This document shows, in pieces, positions 42,172 through 49,094 of a stretch of DNA of 49,094 nucleotides. How positions within the stretch are numbered: the stretch's first letter is position 1; each line of letters starts with the position of its first letter. Under the pieces are notes generated by a model. The model was not told the origin of the DNA. It did not search any database and saw only the letters and a list, made by a program, of their open reading frames with translations. Origin of the DNA: Flavobacteriaceae bacterium (lineage in GTDB: Bacteria > Bacteroidota > Bacteroidia > Flavobacteriales > Flavobacteriaceae); contig JAURNV010000012.1 of the NCBI GenBank assembly GCA_030830005.1, positions 1 through 49,094 on the forward strand, read 5' to 3'. A program made the translations under genes and the position numbers.

Positions 42172-43014
42172 TAAATACCCTATTGAAATTGAAACATATC
42201 CCATGTTTTCAAGTTTTTCTTCGCCAGGGAGTTCATTTGGCATTGAAAAAGTATACTCAATTTCCAAATCCCAGTTTCCAAAATCAAGTTCCAGTGGAAT
42301 GCTAAGCTCTGTATTTAGCATTTGAAAAAGGTCTTTATTGACAAGTTCGAAGGGTCTAAAACGTATACCAGTACTTACTAATTCGGTAATTGTTTGAGTA
42401 CCCCAGAAGAGCCCTAGGCGTGGCTGAATAGAAATGTTTAGTGATTTGCTTTTAAAAACAGCTAACGAAATATAGGTGTTATTTGAAATAAACGTTGAAG
42501 AGTTACCCCCAAACAAATATCCAGCAGTTAGCGAATTTCTAAACCATTTCTTGCGATAACTTATACTAGCCGTAAGACGTTGATTGTTTAGGTCGGCGAC
42601 ATCCTGACTAAATGACGAGTACGAGTAAATCCCTGTAGCTAAAAAGGATTTTTTCTTATCAATATAATTGGAATATCCGGCACTAAATGTTACAAAATCC
42701 CAATTTGGACGAACACTACTAAAGTAACCTGAACTTAGGTTTGCAAAGAAGTTGTTGGAGTCAATATAGCTGATAGATGGAAAAAAACTGTATTGCTCAA
42801 CACCAAAATCACGTCCCGAAAAAAGGGTTTTGTCGTTGTACATGAAACTGGCATACAAGTAGTCTTGTTTTTTTATTTCATCAACAAATTGCATGACATC
42901 AAGACTGTCTGCAGCAAACAATTCATCTAAGATTATATCTATCTCGTTTTGTTCGGGTTCTTGTGCTGCAGCCAAAACGGAAACAAATAAAAAGAGCAAT
43001 AGGGTTTTTCGCAT
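42160..43014 (-). CDS. Putative outer-membrane beta-barrel protein
   Basis: A 284-residue secreted protein with signal peptide MRKTLLLFLFVSVLAAA. The rest is a succession of amphipathic strands with aromatic girdles (FFANLSSGYF, FVTFSAGYSNYI, FLATGIYSYSSF, LTASISYRKKW, NSLTAGYLFGG, LEIEYTFSM, GYVSISIGYLLGL), about 12-14 strands, with no known family mark. It lies last in the ECF-sigma gene group, but a terminator hairpin precedes it and a near-match -7 box TACATTTA sits four bases before its ATG (43019-43026), so it may have its own promoter. A stress-linked envelope protein is a reasonable guess; substrate none known. Confidence 0.65.
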   Translation of the reverse strand: MRKTLLLFLFVSVLAAAQEPEQNEIDIILDELFAADSLDVMQFVDEIKKQDYLYASFMYNDKTLFSGRDFGVEQYSFFPSISYIDSNNFFANLSSGYFSSVRPNWDFVTFSAGYSNYIDKKKSFLATGIYSYSSFSQDVADLNNQRLTASISYRKKWFRNSLTAGYLFGGNSSTFISNNTYISLAVFKSKSLNISIQPRLGLFWGTQTITELVSTGIRFRPFELVNKDLFQMLNTELSIPLELDFGNWDLEIEYTFSMPNELPGEEKLENMGYVSISIGYLLGL

Positions 43015-43025
43015 AGTCTAAATGT

Positions 43026-43050
43026 AAAAAAGGGGTCAAATGACCCCCTT
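43026..43050 (-). terminator. Intrinsic terminator after the Spy-like gene
   Basis: On the minus strand GGGGTCATTTGACCCC forms a GC-rich stem (43032-43047) followed directly by six T residues. It lies five bases after the Spy-like stop, so the ECF-sigma operon may end here, before the beta-barrel gene. Confidence 0.75.
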
Positions 43051-43055
43051 AAGAT

Positions 43056-43520
43056 TTATCCATTTTTCTTTTTACGTTCTTTCCAGTTTTGCTTTCTTTC
43101 TTTTAGTTGTTCTCTACGTTCTTTCATGTTTTTCGTTCGTTCTTTCATGCGTTGTTTACGTTGTTTAAGGGCTTGCTTTTGCTCGTCTGTAATAGTGCCG
43201 CGAAAAGCATCTTTCATCGACTTGATTTCTTCCCTATTTGCAGCGAGAAGTTCTTTTTGAGCCTCTGTAAAAGTGGCGCGCAACGCTTCTTGTCGTTCTT
43301 TTTTGCCAAGGTCATTATTTTCCATAATAGCACGTTGCTCATCAGAAAGACTGGCTTTAAATTCCTCACGGTTTTGCCTAACAGCATCTTTTTGTGCCTT
43401 CAGCATTTCTTGTTGCTCGGGAGTGTAGATTTTTTGCTTCCCTTTTTGCTCGTCTTGAGCTAAAGCTGCGTGTCCAAACATGATGGCAGCTACTAGTGTG
43501 GTGATTTTGATGGTTTTCAT
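43056..43520 (-). CDS. Spy/CpxP-like periplasmic protein (sensor-type gene linked to ECF sigma)
   Basis: A 154-residue exported protein with signal peptide MKTIKITTLVAAIMFGHAALAQ. The mature part is almost all charged helix with repeated (S/T)DEQ or TPEQ-type turns (TPEQQEMLKA, SDEQRAIMEN, TFTEAQKELL, TDEQKQALKQ), reminiscent of the LTxxQ repeats of Spy and CpxP, and a basic C-terminus (KERTKNMKERREQLKERKQN). Flavobacteriaceae homologues are often named sensor of ECF-type sigma factor. It is encoded third after an ECF sigma factor and a one-span membrane protein. It could hold misfolded proteins or report envelope stress; this is inference. The start MKTIKI is preferred over three earlier residues. 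Confidence 0.75.
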   Translation of the reverse strand: MKTIKITTLVAAIMFGHAALAQDEQKGKQKIYTPEQQEMLKAQKDAVRQNREEFKASLSDEQRAIMENNDLGKKERQEALRATFTEAQKELLAANREEIKSMKDAFRGTITDEQKQALKQRKQRMKERTKNMKERREQLKERKQNWKERKKKNG

Positions 43521-43574
43521 ATTATTCAATTTTTGTGTTTGATCTTTAGACCTGTGTTTTGGTAAAAAGTTTTG

Positions 43575-43883
43575 TTAGACGTCGTTTAAAACAAAATTTT
43601 GATCGAACCACTGGTCAAATTCTTCTTCGCTTACTTCTAAAGATTCGATAGTGAGTTGCTCAAACGAATCGTTGGAAAATTGTGAGCGGTTATTGGTAAA
43701 CACCCCAATAACAACTATGGTAATCAAGCCCAAACCCATAACAAAACGTTTAATGTGCACGTTAGATTTTCTAACAGGTTTTTGAGTTTCTAAATATACA
43801 AGCATCTCTTTTTTGGACTGCTCAAAATAGCCTTTGGGGGTATGATAACCCAGTTTTTCGTTATGTAGCGTTTCCTTTTTCAT
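43575..43883 (-). CDS. One-span membrane protein coupled to ECF sigma (candidate anti-sigma)
   Basis: A 102-residue protein with a cytoplasmic N-terminus (MKKETLHNEKLGYHTPKGYFEQSKKEM), a single membrane span at about 45-62 (FVMGLGLITIVVIGVF) and a short acidic extracytoplasmic tail (ESLEVSEEEFDQWFDQNFVLNDV). The gene starts within the ATGA overlap of the sigma factor stop, the usual arrangement for a sigma/anti-sigma pair. No known anti-sigma domain can be recognised, and the N-terminal half is too short for a classical zinc anti-sigma, so the role is a proposal from position and topology. Confidence 0.65.
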   Translation of the reverse strand: MKKETLHNEKLGYHTPKGYFEQSKKEMLVYLETQKPVRKSNVHIKRFVMGLGLITIVVIGVFTNNRSQFSNDSFEQLTIESLEVSEEEFDQWFDQNFVLNDV

Positions 43884-44476
43884 ACGTTCACAGTTACAAA
43901 TAATGTTATTTTTTCTTTAGCCGCATAAAATGCGGTTTTTATGGAATTAACGTTCCAAGAGGTGATTTCGGAAATTTCTTCAAACGTTAGCTCATCAAAA
44001 TATTTCATCTGAAAAACCTGTTGTTGTTTTTCTGAGAGTTTTGCCAAAGACTCATGTAGGGCATGGCTTACAGAGTCCAAATCAAAATACGGGTCAGCGG
44101 TGAGATGTGCAAAATATGCATTTGTATCGTCATTGTTGTCGTTGTAGTGTAGCTTTTGCTGTTGTTGTAAAAACCGCATCGACTCGTTATACGCAATCCG
44201 ATAGCACCAGGTTTTTACAGTACTCTTAAATCCAAAATTTGGCAATCCTTTAAAAATCCGCACATAAGTATTTTGCAGGGTATCGTTGGCATGTTCGTGG
44301 TGCTTGACCAGTTTCCGAATATGCCAATACAACAACTCGTGGTAGCTTTCTACAACGGCGGAAACGGCCCTTGTAAATTGCTTGTTTTTAAGTTGTTGTA
44401 CGATGTGCGCTTCGCTGTCCAATGCGTTGAATTTGTGATTTAGACCCTTGAAAGGTAAAAAAGTTTGGGGCAACAT
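43880..44476 (-). CDS. ECF-type RNA polymerase sigma factor
   Basis: A 198-residue sigma-70-family factor with regions 2 and 4 only. Region 2 spans about 55-120 (ELLYWHIRKLVKHHEHANDTLQNTYVRIFKGLPNF then FKSTVKTWCYRIAYNESM), and region 4 about 140-195 (LAKLSEKQQQVFQMKYFDELTFEEISEITSWNVNSIKTAFYAAKEKI), the helix-turn-helix that reads -35. It is first of a minus-strand set with a one-span membrane protein, a Spy-like protein and, beyond a terminator, a beta-barrel protein. The divergent 375-bp stretch holds its promoter. It probably directs an envelope-stress regulon, including its own operon. Confidence 0.92.
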   Translation of the reverse strand: MLPQTFLPFKGLNHKFNALDSEAHIVQQLKNKQFTRAVSAVVESYHELLYWHIRKLVKHHEHANDTLQNTYVRIFKGLPNFGFKSTVKTWCYRIAYNESMRFLQQQQKLHYNDNNDDTNAYFAHLTADPYFDLDSVSHALHESLAKLSEKQQQVFQMKYFDELTFEEISEITSWNVNSIKTAFYAAKEKITLFVTVNV

Positions 44477-44851
44477 AAAAAAAATAAAAGCTGCGTAACC
44501 TTTGTCCGTTTTAAAAAGCGATATGATATGTATAAATTGTTTCCTTGAAATAAAAACCTATTTCAATACTACTTTGGTCATTTCAATCAATTATTATTAT
44601 ACATTAGCTAATTATTAGCTGAACCAACTTGAAACGTGTTTATACGTTCGGTGTGTTGAGGGTTAAGAAGTCAAACTCAACGTTAGTCTATCGTCTAGGC
44701 TCCCGAAATTTAAAGCTAGCTTCTGTTTTCATTCACAGGCTTTTTTCTTTAAAAGCCTTAAGTTCTCTACAACCCGATTATTATCGAAGGGTTTAGGTGT
44801 CATTTTCTTTATAGCTACACAAAAGTATACTCACAACGCCATAAATGAATA
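44477..44851 (+). promoter_or_regulatory. 375-bp non-coding region with multiple hairpins upstream of speA (candidate structured leader)
   Basis: The only gap above 300 bp in the window. On the plus strand it holds: a near-match -7 box AACCTTTG (44497-44504), a 15-bp palindrome AGCTAATTATTAGCT (44606-44620), stems AACGT/ACGTT (44633-44648), GTTGAG/CTCAAC (44655-44681), an 8-bp AGGCTTTT/AAAAGCCT hairpin (44737-44758), and AACC/GGTT plus CGAT/ATCG (44771-44793). None carries a terminator U-run, and I see no match to a named riboswitch. A 31-codon frame starting at 44523 seems fortuitous. A promoter in the left part would give a leader of about 340 bases for the polyamine operon; the minus-strand ECF sigma promoter must also lie here. 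Function as RNA control is inference. Confidence 0.5.
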
Positions 44852-46246
44852 ATGAACACAAGATATATTGATTTAATAGAACAAACATTTGATTTTCCAC
44901 AGGAAGAATTTGATCTTTCTGGAAGCCATCTCCATTTTCATGGAATTGATTTGATGGAATTGATAGAGACCTATGGAACCCCCCTAAAATTCACCTTTTT
45001 ACCTCAAATTTCAAACAATATTAACAGAGTAAAAAGTTGGTTTTTACAGGCAATGGAAAAGCATAACTACCAAGGTGCTTATCATTATTGCTATTGCACA
45101 AAAAGCTCACATTTTAAGTTTGTTCTCGAAGAGGCCTTACAAAACAATGTTCATATTGAAACTTCCTCAGCCATTGATATTGATATTGTTGAGGAATTAA
45201 AAAAATCTGGAAAAATCTCCAACGACACCTTTGTTTTGTGTAATGGTTTTAAACGCGACCAGTACATAGCTAATATTGGTAGATTGATAAACAACGGCCA
45301 CCGAAATTGTGTTCCCATTGTAGACAATTTTGAAGAATTAAACCTGCTTTCAAATGCCGTTGAAGGCACGTTTAAGATTGGAATTCGTATCGCATCTGAA
45401 GAGGAGCCAAAGTTTGAATTCTATACCTCTAGATTAGGCATTGGGTACAAGAACATTGTTCCTTTTTTTAAGGAGCATATCCAAAAAAATCCAAAAGTGG
45501 AGTTAAAAATGCTTCATTTTTTTATTAATACAGGCATAAGGGATAACGCTTATTACTGGAACGAGCTATTAAAGTGCCTTCGTGTTTATACTACCTTAAA
45601 AAAAGTGTGCCCCTCTTTAGACAGTTTAAATATTGGCGGAGGTTTTCCGGTAAAGAACTCGCTAAACTTTGACTTTGATTATGCTTATATGATTGAAGAA
45701 ATCATAAATCAAATTCAACTGTCTTGTGAAGAGGAGAACGTACCTGTTCCCGATATTTTTACTGAATTTGGAAGTTTTACTGTGGGCGAAAGCGGGGGTT
45801 CTATTTTTAAAGTACTCTATCAAAAACAGCAAAATGATCGTGAGAAATGGAATATGATTAATTCCTCTTTTATCACAACACTTCCAGATGTATGGGCGAT
45901 AAACAAACGCTTTGTTTTACTACCTATAAATCGATGGAAAGACACCTACGAACGTGTGCTTTTAGGAGGGCTAACCTGCGATAGTGATGACTATTATAAT
46001 AGTGAACAACACATCAATGCGATATATCTTCCTAAGTACGATACAAATAAACCGCTTTATATTGGCTTTTTTAACACTGGCGCTTATCAAGAGAATATCG
46101 GCGGATATGGTGGATTGCAACATTGTCTTATTCCAACCCCACAGCATATTTTAATTGATAAAGACGAAAAAGGGAATATTACTACTCGTTTGTTTCGTCC
46201 ACAACAAGCCAAAGAAGATTTTTTAAAAATTTTAGGATATGAATAG
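44852..46246 (+). CDS. speA: Arginine decarboxylase (PLP-dependent, biosynthetic, Bacteroidota type)
   Basis: A 464-residue fold-type III decarboxylase that turns arginine into agmatine. PLP lysine Lys84 lies in YHYCYCTKSSHF near the N-terminus; the barrel continues with HFFINTGIRDNAYYW, the DSLNIGGGFPVKNSL phosphate-binding loop and FTEFGSFTVGESGG; the C-terminal part has LLGGLTCDSDDYYN, with the conserved Cys-Asp active site. Length is shorter than the ~630-residue SpeA of E. coli, but the next gene is agmatinase, so arginine is the likely substrate (ornithine or a carboxynorspermidine-like substrate cannot be ruled out). It is preceded by the 375-bp structured region and overlaps speB by eight bases. 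Confidence 0.85.
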   Translation: MNTRYIDLIEQTFDFPQEEFDLSGSHLHFHGIDLMELIETYGTPLKFTFLPQISNNINRVKSWFLQAMEKHNYQGAYHYCYCTKSSHFKFVLEEALQNNVHIETSSAIDIDIVEELKKSGKISNDTFVLCNGFKRDQYIANIGRLINNGHRNCVPIVDNFEELNLLSNAVEGTFKIGIRIASEEEPKFEFYTSRLGIGYKNIVPFFKEHIQKNPKVELKMLHFFINTGIRDNAYYWNELLKCLRVYTTLKKVCPSLDSLNIGGGFPVKNSLNFDFDYAYMIEEIINQIQLSCEEENVPVPDIFTEFGSFTVGESGGSIFKVLYQKQQNDREKWNMINSSFITTLPDVWAINKRFVLLPINRWKDTYERVLLGGLTCDSDDYYNSEQHINAIYLPKYDTNKPLYIGFFNTGAYQENIGGYGGLQHCLIPTPQHILIDKDEKGNITTRLFRPQQAKEDFLKILGYE

Positions 46247-47189
46247 TTTGAAAACCTATGCGGGAATACCTGAACAGTATTCTGTATTAGACCGCGCTCA
46301 AGTAGTGCTTATTTCCGTTCCATATGATGGAACAAGCACATGGCAGAAAGGTGCAGATAAGGGATTTGATGCCTTTTTAGAGGCTTCTGCGAACATGGAG
46401 CTTTACGACATCGAAACAAACAGTGAAGTATATAAAAAAGGTGTTTTTATTGCAGAGCCTGTTACTGAAAATTCCTCACCAGCACTGATGGTAGAGCAGG
46501 TGCATAAAACCGTTAAAAAATACCTCCAGAAAAATAAATTCGTTACCATTTTTGGTGGTGAACACTCCATTTCCATAGGAACGATACGCGCCTTTAAAGA
46601 ATGTTTTAAAGACCTGACGGTACTTCATTTAGATGCCCATTCCGATTTAAGAGAAGAATATAACGGATCACCCTATAATCATGCATGCGCGGTATATGAA
46701 GCAAGTAAAACCACCAATTTGATTCAGGTTGGAATTCGATCTATGGATAGTAGCGAAGTAGAAACAATGAATAAAGATCAGGTCTTTTTTGCAGAACAAA
46801 TGATATTCGATGATTCTTGGATAGATCGTGCCATAGATATGATGACCGATACTGTTTTTATCACACTAGACCTTGATGTTTTTGATCCATCAATAATGCC
46901 GTCTACTGGAACACCCGAACCCGGAGGACTGTTGTGGAATGAAACTATTGAATTCCTAAATAAAGTGTTTAAGGAAAAAAATGTCGTAGGCTTTGATATT
47001 GTAGAGTTGTGCCCTAACCCTTCTAATAAAGCTCCCGATTTTTTGGTTGCTAAACTCTATTACAAAATGCTTTCGTATAAATTTTCTCGCCGCGATTACG
47101 ATGATTTTTTAGATAGCGATTTAATAGAATTTGGTAAAAAACAAGATAAAAAGAAGGAACAAATAGAACTAAATGATGATGAATTATAA
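46239..47189 (+). CDS. speB: Agmatinase (ureohydrolase family)
   Basis: Hydrolyses agmatine to putrescine and urea. The 316 residues show the binuclear manganese site: His109 in GGEHSISIG, Asp132, His134 and Asp136 in LDAHSDLREEY, and Asp211/Asp213 in TLDLDVFDPSIMP. EPGGLLWNE and FDIVELCPN follow as usual. The last 40 residues (RRDYDDFLDSDLIEFGKKQDKKKEQIELNDDEL) are charged and disordered. It overlaps speA by eight bases and the DHS-like gene by 11 to 17 bases, giving a single operon. Confidence 0.93.
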   Translation: MNSLKTYAGIPEQYSVLDRAQVVLISVPYDGTSTWQKGADKGFDAFLEASANMELYDIETNSEVYKKGVFIAEPVTENSSPALMVEQVHKTVKKYLQKNKFVTIFGGEHSISIGTIRAFKECFKDLTVLHLDAHSDLREEYNGSPYNHACAVYEASKTTNLIQVGIRSMDSSEVETMNKDQVFFAEQMIFDDSWIDRAIDMMTDTVFITLDLDVFDPSIMPSTGTPEPGGLLWNETIEFLNKVFKEKNVVGFDIVELCPNPSNKAPDFLVAKLYYKMLSYKFSRRDYDDFLDSDLIEFGKKQDKKKEQIELNDDEL

Positions 47190-48153
47190 AGGAGACATAT
47201 CACATTTTATAGACACCTATTTTTTGCATTTTAATGCTGCTACTTTGGCGGATGCGGCTAAAGCATACAATGAGCAATTGGAAAAGGGATCAAAAATGTT
47301 GGTTTCTTTAGCAGGAGCCATGAGTACTGCTGAAATTGGAAAAATATTTTCTGAAATAATCCGTCAAAACAAAGTACATATTGTGTCATGTACCGGAGCT
47401 AATTTGGAAGAGGATATTATGAATCTGGTTGCTCATTCACATTACAAGCGTATTCCCAACTATAGAGATTTAACTCCTCAAGATGAATGGGATTTGCTTT
47501 TAAAAGGGTTAAATCGAGTAACTGATACCTGTATTCCCGAAGATGAAGCCTTCCGAAAATTACAGCGACATATTTTTAAAATTTGGAAAGATGCGGAGGA
47601 AAATGGTGAACGTTATTTTCCGCATGAGTTTATGTACAAGTTATTGTTGTCTGGCGTTTTAGAAGATGCCTATGAAATTGACCCCAAAGATTCGTGGATG
47701 TATGCCGCCGCACAAAAAAACCTTCCTATGGTTGTTCCGGGTTGGGAAGACAGCACTATGGGAAATATATTTTCATCCTATGTGCTAAAAGGAGAGCTCA
47801 AAGCGAGTACCATGAAGTCAGGGATTGAATACATGGCATTTTTGGCTGAATGGTATACTAATAATGCTCAAAACGGGATTGGTTTTTTTCAAATTGGCGG
47901 TGGTATTGCCGGAGATTTTCCCATATGTGTTGTGCCGATGCTGTATCAAGATATGGAACAAGAAAACACCCCTTTTTGGAGTTATTTTTGCCAAATTAGT
48001 GACTCTACAACCAGTTACGGTTCCTATTCTGGAGCAGTTCCCAATGAAAAAATAACTTGGGGAAAACTTGATATTAATACCCCAAAATTTATGATTGAAA
48101 GTGACGCTACAATTGTGGCGCCATTGGTTTTTGCCTATATTTTAAATATGTAA
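47179..48153 (+). CDS. Deoxyhypusine-synthase-like protein in polyamine operon
   Basis: A 324-residue member of the deoxyhypusine synthase (DHS) family. NAD-binding segments LVSLAGAMSTAEIG and VSCTGANLEEDIM and the C-terminal ISDSTTSYGSYSGAVP are clear, and the catalytic-type lysine lies in EKITWGKLD (Lys296 counting from the start used). Bacteria lack eIF5A, so the DHS-type aminobutyl transfer from spermidine must serve another acceptor; homospermidine or a related polyamine is a reasonable guess. Three ATG codons in a row (47173, 47176, 47179) make the start uncertain; the third aligns best with family starts. One base separates its stop from the next ATG. Confidence 0.88.
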   Translation: MNYKGDISHFIDTYFLHFNAATLADAAKAYNEQLEKGSKMLVSLAGAMSTAEIGKIFSEIIRQNKVHIVSCTGANLEEDIMNLVAHSHYKRIPNYRDLTPQDEWDLLLKGLNRVTDTCIPEDEAFRKLQRHIFKIWKDAEENGERYFPHEFMYKLLLSGVLEDAYEIDPKDSWMYAAAQKNLPMVVPGWEDSTMGNIFSSYVLKGELKASTMKSGIEYMAFLAEWYTNNAQNGIGFFQIGGGIAGDFPICVVPMLYQDMEQENTPFWSYFCQISDSTTSYGSYSGAVPNEKITWGKLDINTPKFMIESDATIVAPLVFAYILNM

Positions 48154-48154
48154 A

Positions 48155-48448
48155 ATGAAAAGATTAATTGTAGATTACAAAAAACTTACGGATGAAATTT
48201 TAGAGCTGTTGGTTTCGCAGTATCCGTATGGTTATGATGAGGATGATATTTTAGAGTTTAAGATGGCATCAGGAGAAATTGTAGAAGCTATTGAAGTGCG
48301 GTCTGAAGACACCATTTATTTGGTCAAAATTGGCAGTAAGCTAACTCAAGCGTTAAAGGAATATGAAGAGACTGTTTTTAAAAAAGAAGATGATTTTTCT
48401 TTTTTTGAGAACGACGAAATTGATGATAATGAAAACCTTGATGATTAA
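48155..48448 (+). CDS. Small acidic conserved protein, unknown, in polyamine operon
   Basis: A 97-residue soluble protein with a compact first part (MKRLIVDYKKLTDEILELLVSQYPYGYDEDDILEFKMASGEIVEAIEVRSEDTIYLVKIG) and a strongly acidic tail (about 15 Asp/Glu in the last 30 residues). I do not recognise the family. It starts one base after the DHS-like stop, so it is coexpressed with the polyamine genes, but nothing in the sequence links it to polyamines. The acidic tail could bind a cationic partner, possibly nucleic-acid-binding protein or polyamine itself; this is speculation. Confidence 0.75.
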   Translation: MKRLIVDYKKLTDEILELLVSQYPYGYDEDDILEFKMASGEIVEAIEVRSEDTIYLVKIGSKLTQALKEYEETVFKKEDDFSFFENDEIDDNENLDD

Positions 48449-48491
48449 AAGCAGCACTTAATAGCTACAAGAATTTTTAAATAATAACGTT

Positions 48492-48905
48492 ATGAACACA
48501 TTATTTCACGTATCACTTCCATGTGAAGACATCGCTCAAACAAAGACGTTTTATACAGATATAATTGGATGCGAGATTGGTAGAAACGCACAACATTGGG
48601 CGGATATTAATCTTTTTGGACATCAAGTTACCTTCACTGAAGCGGGTAAGTTTACTTTTGAAAATCCAAATTATGTTTTTGAGGGAAAGATATTGCCCTC
48701 TTTTCACTTTGGCATTATTGTGACGTTAGAGTTGTGGAGTGCGTTATATAAAAAATTGTGCAGTACAGATTGTGAAATCGTTCATCAAAAAACATTTTTA
48801 AATTCTCAAAAAGGAGAACACTTATCTTTTTTTATTAAGGACCCTGATGGTTATATGTTGGAGTTCAAATCCTTTAAAAGTCAGAGTGAAATTTTTCAAC
48901 AATAA
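48492..48905 (+). CDS. VOC-family (glyoxalase/dioxygenase-like) protein
   Basis: A 137-residue single vicinal-oxygen-chelate protein. It begins LFHVSLPCEDIAQTKTFYTDIIGCEIGR, the first beta-alpha-beta unit with metal His5-type ligand, and ends SFFIKDPDGYMLEFKSFK, with the second-module Glu in the YMLEFK strand. One VOC domain per chain implies a homodimer. The substrate is unknown; relatives include glyoxalase-like and antibiotic-resistance proteins. It follows the acidic protein by 43 bases and is convergent with tRNA-Met. Confidence 0.82.
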   Translation: MNTLFHVSLPCEDIAQTKTFYTDIIGCEIGRNAQHWADINLFGHQVTFTEAGKFTFENPNYVFEGKILPSFHFGIIVTLELWSALYKKLCSTDCEIVHQKTFLNSQKGEHLSFFIKDPDGYMLEFKSFKSQSEIFQQ

Positions 48906-48907
48906 AA

Positions 48908-48945
48908 AACCCTTCATTCACAAACGACGTCTGTTAAGAAGGGTT
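48908..48945 (-). terminator. Intrinsic terminator downstream of tRNA-Met
   Basis: AACCCTTC (48908-48915) and GAAGGGTT (48938-48945) form an 8-bp stem. Read on the minus strand the 3' arm is followed by a T-rich run (GGGTTTTTTATTG), right after the tRNA gene, so it should end tRNA-Met transcription. On the plus strand no T-run follows. The long 22-base loop is unusual for a terminator. Confidence 0.65.
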
Positions 48946-48949
48946 GTTG

Positions 48950-49023
48950 TAGCGAGGGGGGGACTTGAACCCCCGACCTCCGGGTTATGAATCCGACGCT
49001 CTAACCGGCTGAGCTACCTCGCC
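48950..49023 (-). tRNA. tRNA-Met (anticodon CAT)
   Basis: Cloverleaf on the minus strand: acceptor GGCGAGG pairs with CCTCGCT (with a G-U at the top), D-arm with TAGCTCAGCCGGTTAGAG, anticodon loop ATTCATAAC with CAT, and T-arm GGGGGTTCAAGTCCCCC. The discriminator is A and CCA is not encoded (ACA follows), so the CCA-adding enzyme is needed. Elongator Met is likely; a CAT anticodon modified by TilS would make it Ile2, but the identity elements cannot settle this. The T-arm and box B GGTTCAAGTCC look standard. Confidence 0.95.
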
Positions 49024-49032
49024 AAAGCGGCG

Positions 49033-49040
49033 CAAATATA
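49033..49040 (-). promoter_or_regulatory. -7 element (TATATTTG) for tRNA-Met
   Basis: On the minus strand TATATTTG matches TAnnTTTG exactly and ends nine bases before the tRNA 5' end, so initiation would fall within a few bases of the mature end. It marks the promoter within the 71 bp between the tRNA and the window edge, where no gene is seen. Confidence 0.6.
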
Positions 49041-49094
49041 ATAATTTGTTTCCCCAAATGTTTAGAGTTTTTTTCTCTTTTCTTTTAAAGGTCA

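Noticed and set aside
44523-44618. A 31-codon frame at the start of the speA leader
   Set aside because: No arginine or ornithine codon cluster, no RBS-like spacing, AT-rich composition; looks fortuitous rather than a leader peptide.
1-49094. CRISPR arrays, insertion sequences, prophage or restriction-modification genes
   Set aside because: No direct-repeat arrays, transposase, integrase or phage genes were seen; the pRiA4b-ORF3-like gene alone does not make a mobile element.

Overview
The window looks like chromosomal DNA of a member of the Flavobacteriaceae (Bacteroidota). The evidence is: an AT-rich sequence; many genes preceded by the Bacteroidota -7 promoter element TAnnTTTG and few by clear Shine-Dalgarno sites; a TonB-dependent receptor with an N-terminal carboxypeptidase-regulatory-like domain; an OstA-like LPS-transport protein; a DUF349 protein; an ornithine aminotransferase with a Cys-rich insertion; an arginine decarboxylase/agmatinase/deoxyhypusine-synthase-like gene set; and a 6S-like RNA behind zapA. 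No insertion sequence, prophage, CRISPR array or rRNA operon was seen. The coding density is very high and many neighbouring genes overlap by 1 to 17 bases.

Layout. 1-1501: end of sucC and a small heat-shock gene with an unusual upstream region (two 13-bp palindromes and a sigma-54-like element). 1570-5329 (minus): an ABC-2 exporter pair followed by uvrB. 5367-6431: a protein with a kinase-like catalytic loop. 6428-12857 (minus): two glycosyltransferase genes (one a GT4-GT2 fusion), tsaC, a CCA-adding enzyme, heme A synthase and a pRiA4b-ORF3-like gene. 12915-15349: three more glycosyltransferases, so 9920-15349 is a surface-glycan (probably LPS core) locus. 15355-18032: dapD, then divergent ruvX-def-mazG. 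18029-24075 (minus): DUF349 protein, aroE, two tandem DUF368 (PopT-type) membrane proteins and a TPR protein. 24155-31789 (minus): class III aminotransferase, OstA-like protein, purA, a Fur-family regulator, rel and a TrmH-type methyltransferase. 31897-35157: a LytTR response regulator preceded by an 11-bp direct repeat with 21-bp periodicity, ornithine aminotransferase and cysteine desulfurase. 35154-39349 (minus): TonB-dependent receptor and M23 peptidase. 39443-40205: coiled-coil gene, zapA and the 6S-like RNA. 40204-44476: a membrane protein (minus), a cupin and a DinB-like gene (plus), then on the minus strand an ECF sigma factor, a one-span membrane protein, a Spy-like periplasmic protein and a beta-barrel protein. 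44477-44851: a 375-bp non-coding stretch rich in hairpins. 44852-48448: polyamine operon. 48492-49023: a VOC-family protein and tRNA-Met.

How the genes work together. Most of the window is housekeeping: TCA cycle, DNA repair, tRNA maturation, translation quality, purine, lysine/peptidoglycan and shikimate synthesis, stringent response and cell division. Several blocks concern the envelope: glycosyltransferases, the OstA-like protein, the DUF368 pair, the M23 peptidase and the ECF-sigma/Spy-like module. The polyamine genes convert arginine through agmatine to putrescine, with the deoxyhypusine-synthase-like enzyme as a candidate for a later aminobutyl-transfer step.

The points most worth following are: the TAnnTTTG boxes placed 4-5 bases before start codons (predicted leaderless mRNAs), the LytTR repeat pair, the hsp20 control region, the kinase-like protein, the structured leader before speA, the 6S-like RNA and the ECF-sigma envelope module. 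All functional calls come from reading the sequence; no database search was possible.
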